A DNA stretch of 62,149 nt from an uncultured Acidimicrobiales bacterium (GTDB lineage Bacteria; Actinomycetota; Acidimicrobiia; Acidimicrobiales; SZUA-35): assembly GCA_938021675.1 (NCBI GenBank), contig CALIFY010000061.1, forward strand, positions 1 through 62,149, given 5' to 3'. How positions within the stretch are numbered: the stretch's first letter is position 1; the number at the start of each line of letters is the position of its first letter. A program made the translations under genes and the position numbers. A model generated the notes under the pieces. It ran no database searches, had not been told where the DNA came from, and saw only the letters and a list, made by a program, of their open reading frames with translations. This document shows, piece by piece, positions 51,689-60,705 of this stretch.

Positions 51689-52096
51689 TCATGGTGTATT
51701 TGCATCCTGATCTGGGGCGTTGACGAGATGCTCGGCAGCTGTGGCGAAGTAATCGAGGAGCGTCTTCCGTACCGTGGCGTCCAAATCTGGCCCACTCTCC
51801 ACCGCGGCCGTCATATGGCGGAGCCAGGCATCTCGCTCGTTTGGCCCAATCGTGAATGGCATGTGCCGCATACGCAACCGCGGATGGCCCCGGCGGTCGC
51901 TGTAGGTCGTTGGCCCGCCCCAGTATTGGACGAGAAACTGAGTGAGGTGTCGACGGGCTAGCGTCAGATCGTCTGGCGTCGGATACATCGGCAATAGCGT
52001 GGAGTCGTCCTCTACCAGGTCGTAAAACCGGTCGACCAGAGCTTCGAAAAACGCGTGACCACCGACGAGGTGGTAGACGCTCGGGGTATCTGCCAT
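51689..52096 (-). CDS. glbO: Group II truncated haemoglobin
   Basis: 135 residues from ATG 52096. A 2-on-2 globin: YHLVGGHAFFEALVDRFYDLV at the start, Tyr25 at B10, PDDLTLARRHLTQFLVQYWGG, proximal His78 in RMRHMPF (F8) and Trp91 (G8), the combination that defines group II (O-type) globins. It probably binds O2/NO and may take part in redox or NO detoxification. It is divergent from the EamA transporter gene with 94 bases between. Confidence 0.93.
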   Translation of the reverse strand: MADTPSVYHLVGGHAFFEALVDRFYDLVEDDSTLLPMYPTPDDLTLARRHLTQFLVQYWGGPTTYSDRRGHPRLRMRHMPFTIGPNERDAWLRHMTAAVESGPDLDATVRKTLLDYFATAAEHLVNAPDQDANTP

Positions 52097-52190
52097 CGCC
52101 GTCGAGCCTACCGGTCGATTCCAGCCCGGTTGGTCGTTTGTACATCTCCCAGGCGGGGATCTAGGGTCCTTTGGTGAACAGCATGGCCGC

Positions 52191-53156
52191 GTGCCGGTGA
52201 CCGCGGGCGAGGCCGACTCGCCCAACAGAGAACGAACACGAGGCCAGCCACTGGTTGCGCTCGGTCTGGTGATTATCTGTTGGGGTGCGGGGCCGGTCAT
52301 CGCCAAGCTGATCACCGTCCCGCCGTTGTTGGCGGTTCTCGTCAGGTTCGGTCTGTCTTTTCCCGTGTTGTTCATTCTCGTGGCGCTACGGGGTGGCCGG
52401 GTGACGGTGCCGCTCCTTACGACAACGGCGTTGCCGGGAATCTCGTTTGGCATCAACCTGGTCTTCGTATTCGCCACCCTGCAGGAAGCCACGGTCGCAG
52501 TGTTGTCGGTAGCGATCGCTCTGCAGCCAGGGTTACTCCTGCTCGTCGTCGGCCCGATATTTGCCGAGTGGCCGGGACGGTCTCAGGTGCTGTTGACGTT
52601 GGTCGGTGTCGCCGGCGCGGCGGTGGTGATCCTCGGGGCCGGGGCGGGACTCCGAACGTCGCCTCTTGGTCTGCTCTTGGCGCTGACCGCATTGGTGACG
52701 TTCAGCGTGTACTTCGTGTTGACCCGACGTGCTCGATCCGTCGACGATGTCGACCCGGTCACGTGGATGGCCGGAATCAACTTGTGGGCGTTCCTGGCCG
52801 CCGTCCCGCCCGCGCTGTTGTGGCTTGACGTCGACGATCTCGGCCGGATCGACAGATCAGACCTGTTGTGGTTACTCGTGCTTTCGTATGTGACCGGGAT
52901 CGTTGGGCATGTGTTGATGAGTTGGATCCACGGCTACGTCGAGGTGGCGCGATCGTCGTTGTACTTGCTCGCCGTCAATGTGGTGGCGGTTGGCCTGGCC
53001 TGGCCAGTCCACAACGAGCCGGTCACCGCCCTTCAGGTTGTCGGTGGAGTCGTGGTGCTGTCGTCGGTCGCCGCGGTGTTGCGATCATCCTCCGGCCAGC
53101 GGCGCCGACCGGAGGATCTGGTGGAGTCGCCATCGCGATCGAGCTTGGGCACGTAG
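52191..53156 (+). CDS. EamA/DMT superfamily transporter
   Basis: 321 residues from GTG. About ten helices in two EamA repeats: PLVALGLVIICWGAGPVIAKL at the start of the first, and SPLGLLLALTALVTFSVYFVLTRRA and LVLSYVTGIVGHVLMSWIHGYV in the second. A polar Arg/Ser-rich tail follows. Drug/metabolite exporter of unknown substrate. The last 124 bases overlap an opposite-strand fragment. Confidence 0.9.
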   Translation: MPVTAGEADSPNRERTRGQPLVALGLVIICWGAGPVIAKLITVPPLLAVLVRFGLSFPVLFILVALRGGRVTVPLLTTTALPGISFGINLVFVFATLQEATVAVLSVAIALQPGLLLLVVGPIFAEWPGRSQVLLTLVGVAGAAVVILGAGAGLRTSPLGLLLALTALVTFSVYFVLTRRARSVDDVDPVTWMAGINLWAFLAAVPPALLWLDVDDLGRIDRSDLLWLLVLSYVTGIVGHVLMSWIHGYVEVARSSLYLLAVNVVAVGLAWPVHNEPVTALQVVGGVVVLSSVAAVLRSSSGQRRRPEDLVESPSRSSLGT

Positions 53157-53452
53157 AAGGCGTCGCGCGCATCGAGCTTCCACGGCGACGGTTTTGCCTT
53201 GTCAGCATCGGGTTGAATGATGCGAACGGCAAGCCGGTAGCGACCGTCGTCCACACCGTTCATCGGGACGTCGCCTTCCACGGTGAAGGCGACGCCCGGC
53301 ATGTAGCCTCTCAGGTCGTACGCCTCCGCCTCGGCCAGAGCGATGGCGCTGCCGTCGTCGTCTTCTAGCCCGAGCTGCATCGTCGAGTAGTGCCCGGTCT
53401 CTATTCGGTAGCTGCGTTGGAAATCGCCACCGCGTTCGACTTGCAGCCTCAC
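53033..53452 (-). pseudogene. Probable truncated gene fragment (carbohydrate-related tail)
   Basis: A 139-residue frame starting MRLQVERGGDFQRSYRIE. The middle part GVAFTVEGDVPMNGVDDGRYRLAVRIIQPDADKAKP looks like the closing beta-sandwich of a larger secreted or carbohydrate-active protein (DUF4832-like), suggesting a gene whose N-terminal part is lost. A 25-base duplication begins two bases upstream, and no signal peptide or full domain precedes. It overlaps the end of the EamA gene. Expression as a complete protein seems unlikely. The domain comparison is inference. Confidence 0.35.
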
Positions 53453-53454
53453 GT

Positions 53455-53504
53455 TGTTAGTGGGACCTACAGCAATGAGTGTTAGTGGGACCTACAGCAA
53501 TGAG
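53455..53504 (+). repeat. Perfect 25-bp tandem duplication
   Basis: TGTTAGTGGGACCTACAGCAATGAG occurs twice in a row, at 53455-53479 and 53480-53504, with no mismatch. It sits at the edge of a decayed stretch, immediately before the fragment at 53505-53880. Since the duplication is exact, it appears recent. Confidence 0.85.
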
Positions 53505-53880
53505 TTCGATGGCTACGTACACGATTTTGAGCCCGTCATGCGAGCGGCATGGGGCGATCGGTGGCTCGACGCTCACGTCGACCGTTCGAGCGCCCTGAGC
53601 CGCACGGTCGAACGGTGGCTGGTGACCGTCGACGCCGGGGGCCGCGGATCGATGATGGCAACGGGGCCAATGACACCGCCGACCTAAATCGGTCGAGCAG
53701 CGCATTCGAAACCGCGGCACTGGCTGGGCGCCGCGGAGCGGGATGGTCGGCCGCTTTCGGGCACCTACCGGCCTCCGAACTCGACTTTTCCGACACCGTA
53801 GAAGTGCTCTATATCTTGGGTGTTGGTATCGACGAGGTTGCCGATCCCGATGGCTTCGCCAAGCGTTTCTTGCGATAAAC
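53505..53880 (+). pseudogene. Possible decayed plus-strand gene
   Basis: Open frame 53454-53687 encodes SNEFDGYVHDFEPVMRAAWGDRWLDAHVDRSSALSRTVERWLVTV, which reads like real protein, and then meets a stop. In another frame, from about 53640 to 53878, GNGANDTADLNRSSSAFETAALAG and LDFSDTVEVLYILGVGIDEVADPDGFAKRFLR follow. Joined by one frameshift they would give a small protein of unknown family. The strand is not certain, as the minus strand also has an open frame (for example TLGEAIGIGNLVDTNTQD). Low confidence. Confidence 0.25.
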
Positions 53881-53887
53881 GCTGGCC

Positions 53888-54631
53888 TTACTCGTCGGCT
53901 TGAGGGGTGGGAATCTCCTCTGTGAAGTAGTCGATCATGGCCATGACTCCCTCGGCATAAAGATGTTCGCCGCTTTCGGTTTGGGTGATGCTGGGATTGA
54001 ACCGTTGGCGGAGTGCGAGGCCTTCGGTGAGAGCGGTGATAGCGACCGTTGCCTCGTCGATGGTGAACGGGGCTCGCATGCGCCGCCCGGCGACGGCCAG
54101 CGACAGCTCGAACATCTCGACGAAATCCCGATGAATCGAGTCGTAGCCGTTGCATACCGCGGCGGTTACCTTTGCGCTTGGTTCCTTGATTCCCCAGAGC
54201 TGGAGCGCCAGATAAAACTCAGGTCGATGGCGAAACCGCTCGAAATAGTCGATGGCATAGGAGCGGGCGGCCTCGTCGAGGTCCTCACTGACTTGGGCCG
54301 CCACCTCCTCCACAGCGCCCCGGTGGGTTTTGGCTTCGGTAGCGAGCGTCGTCTGGGCGAAGTCGAACTCCTCGGCGATGTGGGTCATGAGATCTTCTTG
54401 GAAGGAACGTTGCGAATCCCAGATGTGGTAGGCCGCGCCGGTGGTGAGTCCTTTTTGCTTCAACACCTCGGTGAGTTTGAGGTTGATTCCTGGCGGAAGC
54501 CCTTCCTCCAGTAGCATCTCGTGGGCTGCCGCCAAAAGTTCTCGACGGGTCTCGTCTTTCGATTGACGACGATTGCGCTCGTTTGGTTGCTGCTCATTCA
54601 CGTCGGTGACCCTCATACCGCCTCGGCCCAT
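53888..54631 (-). CDS. TetR-family transcriptional regulator
   Basis: 247 residues. The N-terminal helix-turn-helix KDETRRELLAAAHEMLLEEG...LTEVLKQKGLTTGAAYHIWDSQRSFQEDL is typical of TetR proteins. The C-terminal domain is all helical and may bind a small hydrophobic ligand. Starts at ATG 54631, with ATG 54616 possible. The linked target is not identified; the decayed stretch lies next to its 3' end. Dimeric binding to a palindrome would be expected, but no operator was found. Confidence 0.9.
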   Translation of the reverse strand: MGRGGMRVTDVNEQQPNERNRRQSKDETRRELLAAAHEMLLEEGLPPGINLKLTEVLKQKGLTTGAAYHIWDSQRSFQEDLMTHIAEEFDFAQTTLATEAKTHRGAVEEVAAQVSEDLDEAARSYAIDYFERFRHRPEFYLALQLWGIKEPSAKVTAAVCNGYDSIHRDFVEMFELSLAVAGRRMRAPFTIDEATVAITALTEGLALRQRFNPSITQTESGEHLYAEGVMAMIDYFTEEIPTPQADE

Positions 54632-55152
54632 GCGTCTCGTGATCGTCGGAGATCAACGATCGTTCGGAAGGGCGCCGCAATCACGAAGTCATCGAGCAGT
54701 ATCAGGCCAGCCCAATCACCGGACTCACCATCTCTTGCAGTCTTCAACCTTTGGAACCGTGCCATCAGCGCCACTCGAGTGGAGGTTACCCCATAACCCA
54801 CGATGCTCGGAAGTTGACGCGACGCCGGTCTCGGTATCGACATTGTCTCGGACTGGCGATTGGGGCGTATCCGGCTGCGGTGCGAGCGCACATTCGAGGT
54901 GGCGACGGTCGATGCTGCCAGTCGAGGCGATGGGGCCGTTCAGCTTTCCACAACCTCGCTCGAGGGTTGCCGGATCATGGCCAATTTGTGTCGTTTGGGA
55001 CGGAGTCGATCCACAGGGCGCCGAGAATAACGATTGGTTTGTTACTCTAAATGGCAAGCCGAGAACCGCCCGTCCTAGCTTTGGGACGCGAATCGATCCC
55101 CTGGTCGGGGGGTGGCGAGTTAGGCGCGCCTGTTCCCGCTACCTTGTTTGTA
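54632..55152. other. Intergenic region, no supported gene
   Basis: About 520 bases between the divergent TetR gene and the two-component system. Several short overlapping frames show Cys- and Arg-rich compositions without motifs. The region probably contains promoters for both. No obvious hairpin-plus-T signature or tRNA was seen. Confidence 0.4.
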
Positions 55153-55830
55153 GTGACATCCTGCACCACGGTGCTCGTTGCCGAAGACGATGCGGAGATT
55201 CGAACGGCACTCGAACGCATCTTGCGGTACGAGGGATTTACGCCGTTCACCGTGGCCGATGGCGCGGCAGCGCTCGATGTGATCATGAAACATGCCCCGG
55301 ATGTCATCGTGCTCGACATCATGATGCCTTTTGTCGACGGTCTCAGCGTGTGTCGTCGCTTGCGGGACCGAGGCGACCGAACCCCTATTCTGATGCTGAC
55401 GGCGCGCCACGAGGTGAGCGATCGTGTCGAAGGGCTTGATGCCGGAGCCGACGACTACCTTCGAAAGCCCTTCAATCTTGAGGAGCTGTTGGCCCGGTTG
55501 CGAGCGTTGCTCCGCCGAGTATCACCGGACGACGGAGAAGTTCTCTCAGTTGGAGAACTCACCCTAGACACCGCCCGGCACGAGGTGTGGCTTGGCGAGA
55601 ACTCGATCGAGTTGACCCGCACCGAGTTCGAGATTCTGGAGCTTTTGCTCCGCAATCCTGGGATCGTGCTCGAGCGGTGCCTTATGTATGAGCGCATCTG
55701 GGGTGATTCCGATTTGTCGTCGCGATCGCTTGACGTTCACGTCGGATATCTGCGTCGCAAGCTTGAAGCCAGTGGCGCTGAGCGAATGATCAAGACTGTA
55801 CGAGGTGTCGGATTCGTGTTGCGGGGCTAG
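55153..55830 (+). CDS. OmpR/PhoB-family response regulator
   Basis: 225 residues from GTG 55153, chosen because the receiver fold begins TTVLVAEDDAEI; the frame is open back to 55051 but that part shows no domain. Receiver: Asp55 in VIVLDIMMPF, Lys105 in DYLRKPF. The C-terminal winged helix has LTRTEFEILELLLRNPGIVLER and SLDVHVGYLRRKLE. It is immediately followed by its sensor kinase, one base apart. It regulates target promoters by phosphorylation of Asp55. The stimulus is unknown. Confidence 0.94.
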   Translation: MTSCTTVLVAEDDAEIRTALERILRYEGFTPFTVADGAAALDVIMKHAPDVIVLDIMMPFVDGLSVCRRLRDRGDRTPILMLTARHEVSDRVEGLDAGADDYLRKPFNLEELLARLRALLRRVSPDDGEVLSVGELTLDTARHEVWLGENSIELTRTEFEILELLLRNPGIVLERCLMYERIWGDSDLSSRSLDVHVGYLRRKLEASGAERMIKTVRGVGFVLRG

Positions 55831-57252
55831 ATGGTTCTCGGTCTCGGCGCTCGCTTGGCCTTGGCCACCGCGCTCTTGGCTGCGTTGACTGCAGTGGTGA
55901 CCGCAGCGGTAAGCGCTTACTCGACGGACCGTCAGGTAAATGCTGGCATCGACGATTTTCTTGGGCGGCGAGCGATAGCGATCTCACGGCGACCGCCTCC
56001 TGATCGACCCGATGAACTCCCGAATTCTCTCGTGGATGGCAGGCTACATTCTCGGCCACCTCTACCGATCGGTGGCACCATCGGCGGGGAGATCGACATC
56101 GTCGGGTCAGAGGCCGAGGTCCAAATCCTTGACGCCGAGGGGCGAGCCGTCCTCGTGGCCGGCGTCGAACTTCCCATCACCGATGTGGAGCGGTCACTCC
56201 TCACCCAACGAGACCGGCCCCAGTTGCGTACGGTTGAGATTGGCGGCGAACCGTATCGCCTCATCACACAACATCGCGATGGCGGTGGTGTCGTGCAGGT
56301 CGCCATGGCGCTGGCATCGACAAACCTTCTGCTCGGTGAGTTGAGAACCGAGTTGTTAGCGGTTGGATTGACGATGTCGGCTCTTGCCGGTTTGGGTGGA
56401 TGGCTGGTCGCTAGCCGAACAACGAAACCGTTGCGGCGACTCATCGGCCTGGTCGAAAACGTCGCCGAGACCCAAGACCTCTCGATGTCGGTGGGGCCGA
56501 AAAGGGCCGACGAGGTCGGCCGTCTTTCGGCCGAGTTTGAAACCCTTCTAAAAACGCTCGACGCAAGCCGTAAGCAGCAAAAGCTGTTGGTACAAGACGC
56601 AGCCCACGAGCTTAGAACGCCGCTGACGAGTGTTCGGGCCAATATCGACTTTCTCGAACGTGCGCCCGATCTCGACGATGCGATGCGGCGGCAGACGCTA
56701 ACCAGCATCAAATCTGAGGTGGGTGAGCTCAGTACCTTGATCGCCGAGGTTGTCGAACTCGCCGGTGAGTCACACGGCACCGCCAGTTTCGAGGAGGTAG
56801 ATCTGGCGTCGGTTGCCGAGGCGGCGGTCGCTCAGTTCGAGTTGCGTTCAACCCGATCGGTCGTGCGGAATCTCACATCCTGTGCCGTACGCGCTGACCA
56901 TGCGATGTTGACCCGAGCGGCATCGAACCTGATCGGGAATGCCGAGAAGTACAGTCCGGCCCAGTCGCCGATAGAGGTAACGGTCACCGATGGCTCGCTG
57001 TGGGTCTCTGACCACGGCCCGGGGATTGACCCGATCGACCGAGGGCGTGTATTCGATCGGTTTTATCGAAGCGATGGCGCCCGATCGGCCCCGGGGTCCG
57101 GACTCGGGCTTGCCATCGTGGCCAAAGTCGTCGCCGATCACGAAGGCGAGGTTTGGGTCCGAACCAGCGAGTACGGAGGGGCCGAGGTTGGCATGACCTT
57201 GCCTTCGGTTCGGAGGCAAGGTCATGGTGGTGATGGCCGTGGTGAGCGGTGA
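55831..57252 (+). CDS. Sensor histidine kinase
   Basis: 473 residues. A first helix (LALATALLAALTAVVTAAVSAY) and a second at about 176-193 (VGLTMSALAGLGGWLVASR) frame an extracellular sensor region of about 140 residues. Then a HAMP-like stretch, phospho-acceptor His259 in VQDAAHELRTPL, and an ATP-binding domain with NLIGNAEKY, DHGPGID and GSGLGLAIV. It is the cognate kinase of the upstream regulator, whose stop is directly adjacent. The sensor region has no recognised domain. Confidence 0.95.
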   Translation: MVLGLGARLALATALLAALTAVVTAAVSAYSTDRQVNAGIDDFLGRRAIAISRRPPPDRPDELPNSLVDGRLHSRPPLPIGGTIGGEIDIVGSEAEVQILDAEGRAVLVAGVELPITDVERSLLTQRDRPQLRTVEIGGEPYRLITQHRDGGGVVQVAMALASTNLLLGELRTELLAVGLTMSALAGLGGWLVASRTTKPLRRLIGLVENVAETQDLSMSVGPKRADEVGRLSAEFETLLKTLDASRKQQKLLVQDAAHELRTPLTSVRANIDFLERAPDLDDAMRRQTLTSIKSEVGELSTLIAEVVELAGESHGTASFEEVDLASVAEAAVAQFELRSTRSVVRNLTSCAVRADHAMLTRAASNLIGNAEKYSPAQSPIEVTVTDGSLWVSDHGPGIDPIDRGRVFDRFYRSDGARSAPGSGLGLAIVAKVVADHEGEVWVRTSEYGGAEVGMTLPSVRRQGHGGDGRGER

Positions 57253-57569
57253 TCGATCATGGACCGGTTGGTGCGACAACCTGTGACAGATTGTGGAGCT
57301 GGTTTGCCACCGAAGAGCGGACCCGATAACTGGCGCCCCGCCGTGGTGCTCTCAAGTCACGGGCGAGCCGAGCGGTGTTCGCCTGATCTTCGAGGTATTG
57401 GTGTCTGGTTCGATGAATCAGTAGGGCGTGTTCGGGGTGTACGTACATCGCGGTACTTCCTTCCAAGAGGGTTCTGAGTTGCGTGCACGACCCAGTAACG
57501 GGTCGGTGAATCAGGCGGTGCGAGACTCAGCCTTGATTGGCGAGCGCGCAGCCGAAAAGGAGCGACGAG
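57253..57569. other. Intergenic region, no supported gene
   Basis: About 315 bases between the histidine kinase and a possible small gene. It contains no convincing open frame of normal composition. Several short frames on the minus strand overlap the small gene and look like shadows. AAAAGGAG near 57556 serves the small gene. Confidence 0.4.
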
Positions 57570-57752
57570 ATGGCGCCGACTTCGGCTGAAAAGGAAATCA
57601 TCACAAGTCACTCCTTTCTCTTGGAACACGTGACTCGTATGATCGTGGCAGCCCGCCGAGGTAGCCGCAAACGAATTACCGGCTGTTGCGATCTGGTGAC
57701 GGCGTACCTGCTGTGGAACCTCCATCAAAAAGGCAACGTCTATCGATGGTGA
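57570..57752 (+). CDS. Possible small protein of 60 residues
   Basis: ATG 57570 is preceded by AAAAGGAG at a spacing of about seven bases. The translation MAPTSAEKEIITSHSFLLEHV... is partly helical and contains a Cys-Cys pair and Arg-rich patch, ending GNVYRW. There is no known family. Composition and a short gap before the DUF4349 gene make it possible but not proven. Confidence 0.35.
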   Translation: MAPTSAEKEIITSHSFLLEHVTRMIVAARRGSRKRITGCCDLVTAYLLWNLHQKGNVYRW

Positions 57753-57784
57753 CATGTCCACCACGTGCTTTGGAGGTAAGGGTC

Positions 57785-59419
57785 ATGGGACGAAAACGAT
57801 TCCGCGATGTTCGTACGGTGGTACTTCTCGCTGGGTTGTTGCTTCTGCTTTCAGCATGCGGAAGTAGCGATGCCCTCACAGCGTCGGCCGATGAGGAGGC
57901 GAGTGCCGACGCGGAGTCGATGGGTGAGGCCGGCGAAGCTTTTGAGCAGGACGAGGCTCAGGAAACCGATGACGCAGCGGTGGAGGACGGTCCGGTGGCG
58001 GCCGGAGCGAGCGACGTTGAGCCGACCGAATCGGGGGCCGATGTGAACCTGGCGGACACGGTAACCGCCGATGAGGGGCCACCGAGCGATGGCGATTCGT
58101 CCGGCGGCGAAGCGGCAGGTGACGAGACGGCAAGTGGTGAAACGGCCGAGGAGGAAGAGGGGCTGCCCGAAGAAGGCGGAGAACCACCGGAAGAAACCGA
58201 CCAGCTCGGTGCCGGAGGGGCTGCTGTCACACCGACAGCGGCTGACATCGGCCGCAAGTTGATCTTCACTGCGGCGTTGAACGTTGAGGTCGATGATGTC
58301 GCTGCCGCTTCGGCCAACGCCACGTCGATCATCGAAGGAATGGGAGGGTTTCTATTCGGTCAAAACACTACCGGCGGGGCGGAGCCGAGTTCCGAGTTGA
58401 CGTTCAAGGTCTTGCCATCCGATTTCAATATCGCACTCGAACGGCTCGGCACGGTCGGTGAGCTTCGGAATCAGACGGTGACAACCGACGACGTGACCGA
58501 GCGGATCGTCGATCTGGAGAGCCGAATCGGTGTCGCCCAGCTCGGGGTGGAACGGTTGCGCGCTGAACTCGAGTCGACCTCTTCGCTCGACGATTTTGCC
58601 GAAGTCGAGCGGCTGTTACTTGAGCGCGAAAGCGAGCTTGAAGTCATGCGGGGCCAGCTCAGAACCTTGCAAGACAGGGTCGACTTGGCCACGATCACCC
58701 TGGTCGTCAGTCAGGACCGAGTGGAGAACGCTATTCAGCTCACCATCTCCTCCTACGAAGGTCACGATGGCGGTCAGGGGTGTCCTGGTGAGTCCGGATC
58801 ATCTACCGAGGCGGGCACGCCGGTCACCGTGTGCTTCGACATCCTCAACGTCGGCGACCAGACACTCACCGACGTCGTTCTGTTAGACACCGTCCTCGAT
58901 ATCGGCCCGGAAACTCAACTGATCCCGGTATTTGGAGATTTAGCTGAATTGGCTCCTGGCCAGTCAGCTGTTGTGGGGTTCGAGTTCGAACCGGAACGAC
59001 GTCAACAGCTACGCACCCGGGTTACGGCTGTCCCGACCGATGGGGTCTCGGCTGATCCGGCTGGCCCGACGGTCACCACCCAGGTCAACTTCGATGTCCA
59101 GGCATTCGAGGCAGAGAGCGACCCCGGGTTTCGTGACGGCTTTTCAGTTGCCGTCGAGCTTTTACAGGGTCTCTGGGTGTTGGTAAAGGTGCTTGCCGGT
59201 TTCTCGCTGTTGCCGGTGCTCATATTCGGACCGCTGTTGTGGCTTTCGATCCGAAGCCTTCGCAGCTGGCGCCGCAATCGACCAGCCAGACCAACACCTT
59301 CTCAACCTGTCCGCCAACCGCCTCCTCCGCAACCGGTCGCCGCTGCGTCCGTCACAGGCGAGAGCGGTGCCAATCCGCCGGTCGCCGATGGGGACGATGG
59401 GGCGAGTGTCGAATCGTAG
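57785..59419 (+). CDS. DUF4349 lipoprotein
   Basis: 544 residues from ATG 57785 with GGAGGTAAGG upstream. Lipobox LLLLLSACGSS, then an acidic low-complexity stretch of about 120 residues rich in Glu, Ala, Asp and Gly. The DUF4349 domain follows: RKLIFTAALNVEVDDVAAASANATSIIEGMGGFL, then LTFKVLPSDFNIALERLGTVGELRNQTVTTDDVTERIVDLESRI and a coiled coil (ELESTSSLDDFAEVERLLLERESELEVMRGQLRTLQDRV). An Ig-like part with Cys residues and a final membrane helix (VLVKVLAGFSLLPVLIFGPLLWL) complete it. Function unknown; possibly envelope-associated. Confidence 0.85.
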   Translation: MGRKRFRDVRTVVLLAGLLLLLSACGSSDALTASADEEASADAESMGEAGEAFEQDEAQETDDAAVEDGPVAAGASDVEPTESGADVNLADTVTADEGPPSDGDSSGGEAAGDETASGETAEEEEGLPEEGGEPPEETDQLGAGGAAVTPTAADIGRKLIFTAALNVEVDDVAAASANATSIIEGMGGFLFGQNTTGGAEPSSELTFKVLPSDFNIALERLGTVGELRNQTVTTDDVTERIVDLESRIGVAQLGVERLRAELESTSSLDDFAEVERLLLERESELEVMRGQLRTLQDRVDLATITLVVSQDRVENAIQLTISSYEGHDGGQGCPGESGSSTEAGTPVTVCFDILNVGDQTLTDVVLLDTVLDIGPETQLIPVFGDLAELAPGQSAVVGFEFEPERRQQLRTRVTAVPTDGVSADPAGPTVTTQVNFDVQAFEAESDPGFRDGFSVAVELLQGLWVLVKVLAGFSLLPVLIFGPLLWLSIRSLRSWRRNRPARPTPSQPVRQPPPPQPVAAASVTGESGANPPVADGDDGASVES

Positions 59420-59424
59420 GGTGA

Positions 59425-59476
59425 GCCGACAGAGCCTGATCTAGCGGGGCGCTTGGAGGAATCAGGCTCTGTCGGC
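59425..59476 (+). terminator. Long-stem hairpin after the DUF4349 gene
   Basis: A perfect 16-bp inverted repeat, GCCGACAGAGCCTGAT / ATCAGGCTCTGTCGGC (59425-59440 and 59461-59476), flanks a 20-base loop, six bases after the stop codon. There is no T-run, so it may work as a factor-dependent or non-canonical terminator or as an RNA 3' end stabiliser. Confidence 0.5.
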
Positions 59477-59599
59477 GAACGTAGTGGCCGCGGCGGCAGA
59501 CCACGAGGGTCGAGCGGATGTCTGCGCACCATAGACCGGCCTCCCTGAGAGTCCGGTAAGGAAGCGACCGACCCGGATCTCAAGTCAGCGGTCGGATTC

Positions 59600-59884
59600 C
59601 TAGAGTTCAGGGGGGTGATCGTTGAGGAGCTTCGTGACCTTGGCCTCGTCGATCTTGTGGACGAGCCGACCCGCCTCGTGTTGGTCGCGAAGGGTCTTTG
59701 ACAACGAGATCGAAGAACTGATGGCCATCAGAACCGAGATTGCGAGGAAGGCCCGGATCCACGGGCCCACCGGTGCGTAGAAGATCCCGATGGTGGTCGC
59801 GGCGATCGAGATGCCAAAGGCGATCCAAACCTGGGCGACCCATCCGCTGCTGTGGGTGGCTGCTGGCGTCGTGTCGTAGCTCAT
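59600..59884 (-). CDS. YiaA/YiaB-type two-helix membrane protein
   Basis: 94 residues. Two hydrophobic helices, VAQVWIAFGISIAATTIGIFY and AFLAISVLMAISSSISLSKTL, joined by PVGPWIR, fit the YiaAB two-helix domain of inner-membrane proteins. A charged C-terminal helix follows (LRDQHEAGRLVHKIDEAKVTKLL). No function is established. Starts at ATG 59884. Confidence 0.75.
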   Translation of the reverse strand: MSYDTTPAATHSSGWVAQVWIAFGISIAATTIGIFYAPVGPWIRAFLAISVLMAISSSISLSKTLRDQHEAGRLVHKIDEAKVTKLLNDHPPEL

Positions 59885-59999
59885 GTCAACATGTTCGGCG
59901 ATCTACCGAAACCTCCACACCCGGGACTTCCCCCAAACGGGTGTGGGTTGCTCCGCCGCCCACCGGGTCGCCGCGCCCAGTATCGCGGTTGTCCCCGGG

Positions 60000-60563
60000 T
60001 TAGCTCCGGTCGTCGGTGGGCAGTGATGGGTTTTCGTCGTCAGGGGCGTCGGTGGGTTGGAGTCGTGCGAGTGCGCCGATCTGGGTTGGGAAGTCGGCTC
60101 CGGTGAGGGTGAATTGGTGGTCGCCGGGTTCGAGGTAGAAGGGCTCGGTTTTGGCAGTGGTGCCGTAGGTGTTTGGTTTGGCTGGGGTGATGAGATCGGG
60201 AAGGTCGGTGCCATCGACGTTTGTGTGAATGAGACCTTCGGTGTCCGGGTACGAGACGGTGTAGGTGACCTGGAACCATCCGGCGGTGTCGGTCGCTACG
60301 GTGTGGCTATAGGTGACGCCTTCGTCGGCCAGAAACCAGGTTGGGAAGACGTCGGGGGCATCGGGTGCTGCCGGTGTCGTCGGTGTAGTCAGTGCATCAA
60401 CGTGTGATGATCGACGTTCGTCGTGTCCGTTGGTGCTGTCTGTCGGGTTGTATGATGCGCTGTCTTTTGCGCCGGCCGGCAGTGTCGCCACCACTATGGC
60501 CAACAAGACACCCACGGCCGCAACGGCCACTACTTTGTTCGATACTCGTGCTGCGGTGCTCAC
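60000..60563 (-). CDS. Secreted protein with a beta-sandwich domain, unknown function
   Basis: 187 residues from GTG 60563, which has AGGAGG about six bases upstream. The N-terminal helix VVAVAAVGVLLAIVVATLPAGAKDS looks like a cleaved signal peptide. A Thr/Pro linker and a domain of about 100 residues follow (WFLADEGVTYSHTV, GWFQVTYTVSYPD, LYLEPGDHQFTLTG-like end), resembling a carbohydrate-binding sandwich but not assigned. The frame is open to 60626 without a better start. Function unknown. Confidence 0.65.
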   Translation of the reverse strand: MSTAARVSNKVVAVAAVGVLLAIVVATLPAGAKDSASYNPTDSTNGHDERRSSHVDALTTPTTPAAPDAPDVFPTWFLADEGVTYSHTVATDTAGWFQVTYTVSYPDTEGLIHTNVDGTDLPDLITPAKPNTYGTTAKTEPFYLEPGDHQFTLTGADFPTQIGALARLQPTDAPDDENPSLPTDDRS

Positions 60564-60705
60564 CGCGACCTCCTCGGCGTGCCACGAAACCTCGTCACAC
60601 CCCATAGTCGATAGATGTAGTAGCACCCTAGGTTCACGTTCCTGAGAGGTCGGTAAGGAACACGTCGTGGACCGCGTCCGAGAATCATTTGGTGTGCGGC
60701 GTTGG

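Noticed and set aside
54573-55439. Long plus-strand frame over the TetR start and response-regulator start
   Set aside because: Overlaps both well-supported genes, with low-complexity Arg/Trp-rich translation.
57357-57764. Minus-strand 135-residue frame
   Set aside because: No domain, poor ribosome binding site, and overlaps a frame with a better start signal.
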